Of a DNA stretch of 64,000 bases, positions 11,046 to 19,793 are shown one piece after another (position 1 is the stretch's first letter; the number at the start of each line of letters is the position of its first letter). The notes under the pieces are model-generated. The model ran no database searches and was not told where the DNA came from. It was given only the letters and a program-made list of their open reading frames with translations. Source of the stretch: Ciborinia camelliae (Eukaryota > Ascomycota > Leotiomycetes > Helotiales > Sclerotiniaceae). The stretch lies in assembly GCA_025890175.1 (NCBI GenBank), contig JANPYM010000011.1:1716299-1780298 (forward strand), written 5' to 3'. The position numbers and the translations under genes were made by a program.

Positions 11046-12234
11046 ATGCCTTTCTTCTCGCAGCAATCTTGGGCTTCCAAAAGCCTTGAGGGGTACCGAT
11101 CAGTACAAAATTCGTCAGAAGAGAGGCGACCCGACACCGACGATGCAGCATCTTCAGATGCTACCCTCCTGGAGAAAGAGGTCCAAGATGCACGACGCAG
11201 AGACTCATACTATAGTCGCCATTCTCGATTTATTCAACTGAATGGTCTTGTTTTCTTGTTTTATATTGCAACCATTCTTCTGATAATCAAACATTTTCGA
11301 TCGCAGGCTCTCAAGGGACCAAACGTGATTCATTGTAAGAGAAAGCTCACATCTGACTTTGGAAGCGAAACATCCAATTGACTGACGTCAACTTAGCTCC
11401 TGCTTATAATGCAATAACATGGCAAGAACAAGCTTACACCGAAACCGACACACACCACGGTCCATTTTCAGGGTATCCTCGACCCGAGATTGATCAGAAC
11501 TGGCACGAGCTTCTAACTGGTCCGTAGCATATCCTCGAGGCCCCATTGGTATTAGATATGAAGACTAATCACTTCTCTTAAGCTTATAATATCGAGCTGG
11601 AACCCGAAATAATGCAGCGCTTCGACCGCGAAGACACGGGGGTCAAAGTTCCGGGCAGTAATAAATACATCGGAACTCTCAACGTTTTCCATGAACTCCA
11701 CTGCATTGTAAAGCGCAGCATAACCCTACAATATTGTGTATACTAACGAAACTCCAGAAACGTCTGTACTCTTATAGTTATCCTGAGGTATACTGGGCAG
11801 ATCTCAGTGAAAAACAGCGGGAAGTGAATCGTATACATAATGGTACTGCCAATCCACAGATATTTTGGAATGATAAACTAACAGGGAAACCATAGAGCAC
11901 TGTCTTGACTTTCTCCGCCAGGCAGCCATGTGTCATGGAGACATTGGAATTGTGACATATGAATGGTCTGAAGATAGCTTGATGCCAGTGACCAATCAAA
12001 CTACACATCAATGTATTGACTGGAGACGATTGAATGACTGGAGTAAAGAGAGAAGTGTTGATATGATGAAACCTGGTTGGCTCGTTCACCCTACAAAAGG
12101 TATTTTCAAAGTCCTAGGAAATAATTGAACAACAGATTTTTGACATAAGTGCAGGTCCGGCTTACCCTGATGGAGAGGGGAGTCGCCTCGGGGTATTCAA
12201 AGGTGCTGATGAGGTATTGAGCCATGGACATTGA
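11046..12234 (+). CDS. UstYa-family (DUF3328) oxidase
   Basis: Six exons give 301 aa: 11046-11334, 11397-11519, 11583-11707, 11758-11842, 11896-12099 and 12155-12234. The N-terminal tail is cytosolic and charged. One transmembrane helix lies at about residues 64-82 (LNGLVFLFYIATILLIIKHF), and the rest should face the secretory lumen. The family's two hallmark motifs are present: HELHC (174-178) and HNEHC (206-210), the second split by intron 4. They are followed by LDFLRQAAMC and a THQCIDW segment near the end, all typical of UstYa/UstYb proteins. These proteins catalyse oxidative cyclisation of Tyr-containing cores in ustiloxin, phomopsin and asperipin pathways and are thought to be metal-dependent. 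The frame is fully open when spliced this way, so the gene looks intact. The nearby precursor is the obvious substrate. The last 26-codon exon is the least certain part. Confidence 0.88.
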
Positions 12235-13399
12235 TGTGTTAACGATCATATGAGTTGTGTTTGATGATAATGCGTTGAGCTATTTTTGGCGATCGAATGG
12301 GCATGATTTCAATTTCAGAAAGGAGTTTTATGATAGAGTCAATTACATGGAGAACTCGAATTGAAAATGTTTAAGAATTAATGGTTCCTAGAAACAAGTA
12401 ATGTGGGCAAGAGAGAAGGAGGTTCCTACTCCGTAACTCTACTTTTCCATATGTTCCTTCCTATCTTATACAAGACAATGGTGATGCTGGTCTACAAAAT
12501 AAAAAATTGGTGAATGATAAGATATGCAACAAAGCTCGAAAGTCATGTTCAATTGATATAAGAAAGACATGGTGAATAATGAGATCGGCAACAAAACTCT
12601 GCAATTACGTCAATCTCACATGAGAAAGACAAGGTGAATAATGAGACATGCAACAAAGTTCATAGACCATGTATTATGATATAAGGGTGATTAATAACCA
12701 AAAGAGAAAGGTCCAATCCCGAGTCCCCCGGGATTATTCCTTAACCTCAGTTAGAGACTAAATCTCCAAGTTGGGTGTGATGAAGATAGAACTCGCCACT
12801 TCAGCTAGGTTTCCAAAGTCTCGAACTTGACTTCAAAACCTGAAGATGCCTCGTGGAGGAGGTCACAAGGTTTACCGTGAAAGTCATGGTCTGGGGGTTG
12901 CCAGGAACGCGTGTGGAGATTGGTCATGGAGTACACCGTCACTGGAGGCCCATGAGCCTGCGAAGTCTGAGGGATGAAGGACTGAATTGGCTTGGTGGAC
13001 AATTGCTTAAAGAGAGCTTGGAGATTGTTGGATTCTTGGGTTACTTCCTCGGAAACTGTCACTTGTCAGGTACCTTTCGACGTCACGGCAATGGCTAGTA
13101 GTGGCGGATGAAGGAATGTCAGAACAACGCTCTGTTCCTCGTTTTATCCCCATGAGATGGGAGCTGTTGACAAGGGATAAGCATCATGTGAAAATATGAC
13201 TTCTCGCGTGTGGCAGATGGATCACCCCTCCCATGCGAAAGCATGTAGAATGATTCCTAACATGGAAAAGATTTAGATCGTCGTTTCTAGTTGCAATTTG
13301 ACAGCCTGATATCTGACCGTAAAGACGCTCCCGGTTCGAAATCCAATGACTTGATATGATGGAAATGAAAGCACTCTTTGCATGAGATATATTAGTCTA
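12235..13399. other. Intergenic, no gene recognised
   Basis: Three imperfect repeats of a pattern like GAAAGACAAGGTGAATAATGAGA(T) occur between about 12500 and 12640. An 85-codon minus-strand frame at 12805-13062 shows no motif and no convincing start. Nothing else stands out. Confidence 0.4.
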
Positions 13400-13582
13400 G
13401 AAAACATGCAGGGTTGTCACTTCAAGCTGGCCACCGCAATTGAGTTGGGAATAAGAAACGATCATCATCATAACTTGTTGATTGATGGTGCTCTGTGGCA
13501 CTACGTGCATTGTAATTTTTCTGCCATGTATGTACTTATACAGGCAAATATTGATACATCCTGATCATACACAACCTCACAT

Positions 13583-14278
13583 CTATAAGACCGGTTGTCT
13601 CTCCCTAAATTGATCTTCCTTCATAAAACCCTCCTGCAGAATGTCAGATTCGGTAGCTCCCTCTGCCTCCTCTCCCATAATAACCTCCGAGTCCTTCGCC
13701 ATAGCTGCATCATATTTCCTCACTTGCTCCATAATCTCTTCCTTTGTAATTCCATACCCATGCTCATCCAGATAAACTTCCTCCTTTGGCGGCAAACCTA
13801 TCTTTTCCCTCTGAGCCCTGAATCTCTCCTTCACAGTATCCGTCTGCATGATCCTCCATCTCAGTTTCCAACCTCCCATTCCCAACTCCTTTAGTCTGCG
13901 CGTCTTCTCCCCTAATAGATATTCATCCAACCCCCCTGCTTTATCAATTGTCCTCAACACCTTTGTAGTGACTCTCAATTTGATCTGCTTTCCCAAACTT
14001 GGGCTATAAAGATGTTTCCTCTGCACGTTCGGTCGCCAATGCCGTCTGGTTTTGATTTCGTTTTTCTCCGAAACTATGTTTCCATAGCGAATCTTTTGGA
14101 GGCCGTAGAGACCAAAATTGGATTGTTTGTAAAATTGAGAGGGGCCGTATGGATACGGTGGGACGCCGGCGTGCTCGGCTGCTAATCGTAGTTTTGTGGA
14201 TTTTGCGAGAATTCTAGCTGTGGAGGTAAAAGTTCGAGTGAAGGAGAGGGAGGGGTGGATTGGTGGGAGTAGAGGCAT
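13583..14278 (-). CDS. MRPL24: Mitochondrial ribosomal protein bL28m (copy 1)
   Basis: The protein is 231 aa starting at the ATG at 14278; the frame extends upstream only to a TTG. The N-terminus is basic and Ser/Thr-rich with no acidic residues for about 30 aa (SFTRTFTSTARILAKSTKLR), a mitochondrial targeting sequence. The core has the L28 signature: GNIVSEKNEIKTRRHWRPN followed by KQIKLRVTTKVLRTIDKAGGLDEYLL. Fungal bL28m (yeast Mrpl24) carries a long C-terminal extension like the acidic one seen here. It belongs to the large subunit of the mitoribosome. This copy is identical to the one at 15300-15995 and is most likely an assembly duplicate of the same locus. Confidence 0.88.
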   Translation of the reverse strand: MPLLPPIHPSLSFTRTFTSTARILAKSTKLRLAAEHAGVPPYPYGPSQFYKQSNFGLYGLQKIRYGNIVSEKNEIKTRRHWRPNVQRKHLYSPSLGKQIKLRVTTKVLRTIDKAGGLDEYLLGEKTRRLKELGMGGWKLRWRIMQTDTVKERFRAQREKIGLPPKEEVYLDEHGYGITKEEIMEQVRKYDAAMAKDSEVIMGEEAEGATESDILQEGFMKEDQFRERQPVL

Positions 14279-14817
14279 GGTGGATGAGGCGACGCTGAGC
14301 GTCAATTCTAGTCGTGTATGGCGTCAATTCTAGACTCGTATTGACTGATGCTTCGAGATTATCACTGGTGGCTAGCAGTTCATCGATATTCGCGGTAGAA
14401 TTGCTTCTTCTGACCCATTTCAAAATAACTTCGTCGTTATCGCCATAATTTTTAGTTCTGATAGATAAACATGCCTGAGGCCATAATATCAAATTTATAC
14501 CTACCTACCTAGGTACCTAGATGGATCCAATGGGCCTGGACCCCACTGATGCTCGCAATACAAATCCATCATCGAATTAAGCTTTTTATTTCACTTGTCT
14601 TCAAGTTTGCGCTTCATTTCCTAACTCTGTCATGTTCAAAAATCTCCCAACCGTTAAAGATGTTGTATCGTGTCCCAAGTGGTGACGTGACCATCTAACC
14701 TTAGGGTTATAATCTCAGTTTGCAACTTTACTTTCACCGTTTCCAAACATACTCCCACTATGCATAACAAAACCAAATTTATCGCCAAATAGATTTTCTA
14801 GTACTTGCTTCATAAGA

Positions 14818-15106
14818 CTATTCCTCCATGATAGCAAACATTGCCTGTACCCGTGGAATCTTCCATTCGGGGTTCTCCCTGCGCTTAAATTCCTTCAATC
14901 TCTCACATGTCGTCTCAACCACAGGCCCTAACAGGTCATAAATACTCTGGTGGATCCCAGGCATGTTTCCTTGCAATGTCTTTGCTAGGCCGATGATTCG
15001 TCTTCGTTCACTGAAGGTCCCGCCATCCTCATCTCCGGCGACATAGGTGATAGATCGAACTGATGATAGAACCCGAGCGATGGTATGCACGGTCGAGCCT
15101 GTAATT
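14818..15106 (-). pseudogene. 2EXR-protein 3' fragment cut by assembly gap
   Basis: The last 90 or so codons of the protein encoded at 16535-17230 are repeated here and run into the N gap at their 5' side. This is a truncated assembly copy, not an independent gene. Confidence 0.85.
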
Positions 15107-15116
15107 NNNNNNNNNN
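15107..15116. other. Assembly gap (10 N)
   Basis: Ten N bases separate the two copies of the 1,707-bp repeat. A fixed 10-N spacer marks a scaffold join of unknown true length. Confidence 0.97.
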
Positions 15117-16823
15117 GAAAACATGCAGGGTTGTCACTTCAAGCTGGCCACCGCAATTGAGTTGGGAATAAGAAACGATCATCATCATAACTTGTTGATT
15201 GATGGTGCTCTGTGGCACTACGTGCATTGTAATTTTTCTGCCATGTATGTACTTATACAGGCAAATATTGATACATCCTGATCATACACAACCTCACATC
15301 TATAAGACCGGTTGTCTCTCCCTAAATTGATCTTCCTTCATAAAACCCTCCTGCAGAATGTCAGATTCGGTAGCTCCCTCTGCCTCCTCTCCCATAATAA
15401 CCTCCGAGTCCTTCGCCATAGCTGCATCATATTTCCTCACTTGCTCCATAATCTCTTCCTTTGTAATTCCATACCCATGCTCATCCAGATAAACTTCCTC
15501 CTTTGGCGGCAAACCTATCTTTTCCCTCTGAGCCCTGAATCTCTCCTTCACAGTATCCGTCTGCATGATCCTCCATCTCAGTTTCCAACCTCCCATTCCC
15601 AACTCCTTTAGTCTGCGCGTCTTCTCCCCTAATAGATATTCATCCAACCCCCCTGCTTTATCAATTGTCCTCAACACCTTTGTAGTGACTCTCAATTTGA
15701 TCTGCTTTCCCAAACTTGGGCTATAAAGATGTTTCCTCTGCACGTTCGGTCGCCAATGCCGTCTGGTTTTGATTTCGTTTTTCTCCGAAACTATGTTTCC
15801 ATAGCGAATCTTTTGGAGGCCGTAGAGACCAAAATTGGATTGTTTGTAAAATTGAGAGGGGCCGTATGGATACGGTGGGACGCCGGCGTGCTCGGCTGCT
15901 AATCGTAGTTTTGTGGATTTTGCGAGAATTCTAGCTGTGGAGGTAAAAGTTCGAGTGAAGGAGAGGGAGGGGTGGATTGGTGGGAGTAGAGGCATGGTGG
16001 ATGAGGCGACGCTGAGCGTCAATTCTAGTCGTGTATGGCGTCAATTCTAGACTCGTATTGACTGATGCTTCGAGATTATCACTGGTGGCTAGCAGTTCAT
16101 CGATATTCGCGGTAGAATTGCTTCTTCTGACCCATTTCAAAATAACTTCGTCGTTATCGCCATAATTTTTAGTTCTGATAGATAAACATGCCTGAGGCCA
16201 TAATATCAAATTTATACCTACCTACCTAGGTACCTAGATGGATCCAATGGGCCTGGACCCCACTGATGCTCGCAATACAAATCCATCATCGAATTAAGCT
16301 TTTTATTTCACTTGTCTTCAAGTTTGCGCTTCATTTCCTAACTCTGTCATGTTCAAAAATCTCCCAACCGTTAAAGATGTTGTATCGTGTCCCAAGTGGT
16401 GACGTGACCATCTAACCTTAGGGTTATAATCTCAGTTTGCAACTTTACTTTCACCGTTTCCAAACATACTCCCACTATGCATAACAAAACCAAATTTATC
16501 GCCAAATAGATTTTCTAGTACTTGCTTCATAAGACTATTCCTCCATGATAGCAAACATTGCCTGTACCCGTGGAATCTTCCATTCGGGGTTCTCCCTGCG
16601 CTTAAATTCCTTCAATCTCTCACATGTCGTCTCAACCACAGGCCCTAACAGGTCATAAATACTCTGGTGGATCCCAGGCATGTTTCCTTGCAATGTCTTT
16701 GCTAGGCCGATGATTCGTCTTCGTTCACTGAAGGTCCCGCCATCCTCATCTCCGGCGACATAGGTGATAGATCGAACTGATGATAGAACCCGAGCGATGG
16801 TATGCACGGTCGAGCCTGTAATT
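15117..16823. repeat. Copy 2 of the 1,707-bp duplicated contig end
   Basis: It starts immediately after the gap and matches 13400-15106 base for base where I compared it. It continues without interruption into unique sequence after 16823, so this copy carries the complete downstream gene. Confidence 0.9.
15300..15995 (-). CDS. MRPL24: Mitochondrial ribosomal protein bL28m (copy 2)
   Basis: It encodes the same 231-aa protein as 13583-14278: a mitochondrial targeting sequence, then the L28 core, then an acidic C-terminal tail. This copy is contiguous with the intact 2EXR gene upstream, so it is the better reference for the locus. True biology is probably a single gene. Confidence 0.88.
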   Translation of the reverse strand: MPLLPPIHPSLSFTRTFTSTARILAKSTKLRLAAEHAGVPPYPYGPSQFYKQSNFGLYGLQKIRYGNIVSEKNEIKTRRHWRPNVQRKHLYSPSLGKQIKLRVTTKVLRTIDKAGGLDEYLLGEKTRRLKELGMGGWKLRWRIMQTDTVKERFRAQREKIGLPPKEEVYLDEHGYGITKEEIMEQVRKYDAAMAKDSEVIMGEEAEGATESDILQEGFMKEDQFRERQPVL

Positions 16824-17230
16824 CCATCGCCATAGAAGTTACTGAGGTGGTGTATATCTAATCCACCGATCGCGAAGTTATGGACGTCTTTCATAATGCT
16901 GCTCTCCATGCCATTGCCGATTTTCATCAAGCTGTAGGTGATTTGAAAACGCCGTCGCACCCGCAGAAGAACTGTATCTATCCTCGGGTCGAAAACAACG
17001 ACTCCCAATCTTGGATAACGGGCCAAGTTTTTCTTATGAAACTCAAGATATGTTCTTCGTGAATCGCAATTCACGAAATACAAAACATGCGGTTTGAATT
17101 TTCGGAGACGTCCATATCGTAAGTTTTCAATTGGAACGATATGTCCTTCTTGTACTTCTAGTGCAAGATGCCATATGTGAAGTTGCAACTCGACAGGAAG
17201 CAAGCCGAATTGTGGAAAGGTCGACATCAT
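16535..17230 (-). CDS. 2EXR domain protein
   Basis: The protein is about 231 aa from the MM pair at 17230/17227. An upstream in-frame ATG at 17287 would add 19 residues without domain content. The N-terminus reads FGLLPVELQLHIWHLAL, the F-box-like helix of 2EXR proteins (pattern F..LP.ELR..IW..AL). It is followed by HVLYFVNCDSRRTYLEFHKK, resembling the usual 'L.VN.ESR...L..Y' segment, and VVFDPRIDTVLLR, resembling 'F.P..DTL.L'. This three-block order defines the family, which is large and poorly understood in Leotiomycetes. No catalytic residues are expected. It is divergently transcribed from another 2EXR gene with about 360 bp between them. Confidence 0.75.
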   Translation of the reverse strand: MMSTFPQFGLLPVELQLHIWHLALEVQEGHIVPIENLRYGRLRKFKPHVLYFVNCDSRRTYLEFHKKNLARYPRLGVVVFDPRIDTVLLRVRRRFQITYSLMKIGNGMESSIMKDVHNFAIGGLDIHHLSNFYGDGITGSTVHTIARVLSSVRSITYVAGDEDGGTFSERRRIIGLAKTLQGNMPGIHQSIYDLLGPVVETTCERLKEFKRRENPEWKIPRVQAMFAIMEE

Positions 17231-17590
17231 GCGTTTAGTGGAGGAAGGTATTTTGATAGAGATTAATTGTTCCACACCCGTTCTCATCCCGAACGTAGAA
17301 CTATTTCAGAGATTACAATATTAATCGGAATCATTTGGATTGGGTTCCGGGAGGTCTTGGGATGGAATAAATACCTATACCAACTGTTGCAAGTGAGGCG
17401 TCGAGGTCAGCAAGGGGACATGGGGACAAGGGTCAGCTGCGGTCAGCCTCATCGGTTTTACGTATGTTTGATTGGTCCTACCATTCACATCAACGACAGC
17501 TCAAAATTTCCGAGTTTTCAATATCTCCATATAAAGATTCAAGCACAAACGCAGTTGCAAACCTTCACACATCTCCTCATCGAATGCAGT

Positions 17591-18301
17591 ATGCTATTCT
17601 TTTCAAATCTTCCCACTGAACTCCGTATCAAAATCTGGGAGCATGCTCTTCCCGGCGGAAGAAACATCGAGATCCATCCAGTCTTCACTGGCCGCCGAGA
17701 GATCACATGGAAAGTTGTGCATTGTCAATGTCGCTGTAATTTCCTCCCCTCTATAGCCCACGTCAATACAGAAGCTCGAGCCGTGTTCCTCAAACACTTC
17801 ACCACTTGCTTCGACACGTACATCCAATGGAAAAACGACACCATCCTCGTCACGGCACACAATCTAGGATTCGACGTAGGCTCCAAAAAACTAGAAGCAC
17901 TGGATAGAATCTTCTCGGAAAACTCAAGAAGCTCGGAGTTGTCCTCCTTCGCCGTTACAACAAACTGCACATGGGTTAATCACGCATTGCCCCAATTTTT
18001 AAAATGCCGTACGCCATCAAACAAGAAGACGTCCGAGCCGCGAGGTGTTCTCAATTCTGAAGATACAGCCCTCGAATTTCTCGCAGTTTCGGGTACATGG
18101 CGAAGAACCGGTTTAGACGGACTGAAATTCGAGTTTTTTGATGAGCCTTTGGGCTACGAGGAACGGTTTTCAAGGCTCAAAGCACAGCAATGTATGATAC
18201 CCTGGAGGGCTAGGTGGGACCAGGAGGGAGAAGAGAGTCTGCCAAAGTATCGGATCGCCATGTTCCAGAGGAACGCTCCGAATTGCTTCAAGGATGCGTA
18301 A
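17591..18301 (+). CDS. 2EXR domain protein, divergent partner
   Basis: The protein is 236 aa starting MLFFSNLPTELRIKIWEHAL, again the F-box-like 2EXR helix. It continues with LPSIAHVNTEARAVFLKHF, the 'VN.E.R' block, and YIQWKNDTILVTAHNLGF, the 'D.L.' block. The open frame runs further upstream to 17267, but the domain begins exactly at the 17591 ATG, so I take that start. A 5' leader with CA-rich sequence precedes it. Sequence identity with the 2EXR protein on the other strand is low beyond these blocks, so the pair is old or arose from separate family members. Molecular function is unknown. Confidence 0.75.
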   Translation: MLFFSNLPTELRIKIWEHALPGGRNIEIHPVFTGRREITWKVVHCQCRCNFLPSIAHVNTEARAVFLKHFTTCFDTYIQWKNDTILVTAHNLGFDVGSKKLEALDRIFSENSRSSELSSFAVTTNCTWVNHALPQFLKCRTPSNKKTSEPRGVLNSEDTALEFLAVSGTWRRTGLDGLKFEFFDEPLGYEERFSRLKAQQCMIPWRARWDQEGEESLPKYRIAMFQRNAPNCFKDA

Positions 18302-19793
18302 TGGTTATCAATCTAATTAGACACAGTTATGAAGGCTCTTTATGTTCGTCGGTGCAGTTCTTCTTTGAGAGGCCAAATTGAGGAAAGATTTTGTGCAGTG
18401 GCCAATGGACAAGTGGAAGGAATGTTGTATCTTTGGGGAATGAAGTCTATGTGGGCGGGATACTCGATTTCTCTGAACGATGACTAGGTTAAGGATGGTA
18501 AAAGTTCAATACAATATCATTACTAAATAGGTTGAAAAGGCAAGATATTCAAGATATTCTTTAATGTTCATTACTTAAGCTAGGTTTGACAACGTTGGTG
18601 AGAAATTCATTTTAAAAACACGGTCCGCCGTATTAGTTCAAGTCTTGCTCATTCCTTGTCGGTGAAATTGCAATCAACTTTGCCAGGCATTCTTTCCGAT
18701 ACTCTGGGGTCACTGTAAGTTTCCATCACGCAAAGAAATTGGTTGGCCCTGGCTTCTTGTGTATATAGAGACATGACTGTGACAACAAAAAACTGTGCAA
18801 ACTCCAAATTCTCAAATACGGAAGAGTTTGGGTGGCGAAAAAACATGTGTAGCACTCACTGGCACTTGGTTCTAGAGAGCACCCCAAACGTAACCCAGAG
18901 CCACATACCTTTAGTGCCATGGTTAGAGCCACAAGACAGCTCCTGATGGTATCGATGAAGGAGAACTGAGTACTACGTCCATATCTACAGGCATCTAATT
19001 AGAACATTGCCCTCCATGATGAGCTCCAATTCTCCAGCCCAGAGCTTGGGCAAATCAGTGCTAACGTCAGGCCAATATGCCTTGCTTGACCTATATGAAT
19101 GGATTGGACTGGTTGACCTATTTTGAACGGCACCACACAACGTATTCCCTCAGAACTTGAATCTTTTAGAATTGGTCTCCGTGGATCAATATCAGTGGAG
19201 CAAAAGAGCTGCAACTGCTTGTTCGAAGTATCATTCTCTAAACAACAATCAAGTAACAAGCGGCGATGGTCTCCGCGCTCTACGTCTCTAAGAAACAATG
19301 TGCAGAGGGGAGACATTCTGTAATTTGCCAATATAAAATATTGGCAATGTATTGATCATGATCATTAGCATTGAAGTGTGTTCCGTATAGTAAGTCGAAT
19401 CCAAAAAATAATGCATCTTGATATTGGTATAATCGCATTGCCAATATAGAGAATCCATCCTTATTCTTTGAAAACATCATATGAGACTTTTTTTTTCCTT
19501 TTCCCGGCGATGATGCCTGACTGGAAGTGACTTGTTATGCATGATAACAATTGGCCTTGCAGCAAACACACCTCCTTCGGGGGACATTTGAGGTCGGCAA
19601 AATCTCGGTAAAACCACCATCGTCATCTGTACAAGAGAGGTGAGAGGGCACAACACGAAAACAAAGCTACATGCGCCAATGGACAAAACAGCTCACACCT
19701 CGGATGAATATGTGGAAATAAGATTTACTGAGAATCAATGAGTGGACTTTCAGCTATAACCTTTAACTCATTCAAAGCTGGCAGCTAGACGCC
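18302..19793. other. Intergenic, no gene recognised
   Basis: Short open frames on both strands have no motif. The region contains the 3' flank of the 2EXR gene and the promoter of VPS39. Confidence 0.45.

Larger units (their letters stand above)
13400..15106. repeat. Copy 1 of a 1,707-bp duplicated contig end
   Basis: This stretch is repeated at 15117-16823 with a constant offset of 1,717 bp. It ends exactly at the N gap. Both embedded proteins are identical at the amino-acid level between copies. This is the pattern of two contig ends that overlap but were scaffolded with a gap rather than merged. Confidence 0.9.

Noticed and set aside
11883..11900. ETIEHC as the second UstYa motif using the first acceptor
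   Set aside because: That acceptor is out of phase with exon 4; the next AG gives the canonical HxxHC and keeps the frame.
12805..13062. 85-codon minus-strand frame
   Set aside because: No recognisable domain, weak start, and no leader or intron signals that would join it to another exon.
13325..13350. tRNA B-box-like GGTTCGAAATCC
   Set aside because: One base too long for a B box, and no A box or acceptor stem could be folded upstream.
13583..15995. Two genuine bL28m paralogues
   Set aside because: Identical copies with a constant offset and boundaries exactly at the N gap point to an assembly overlap.
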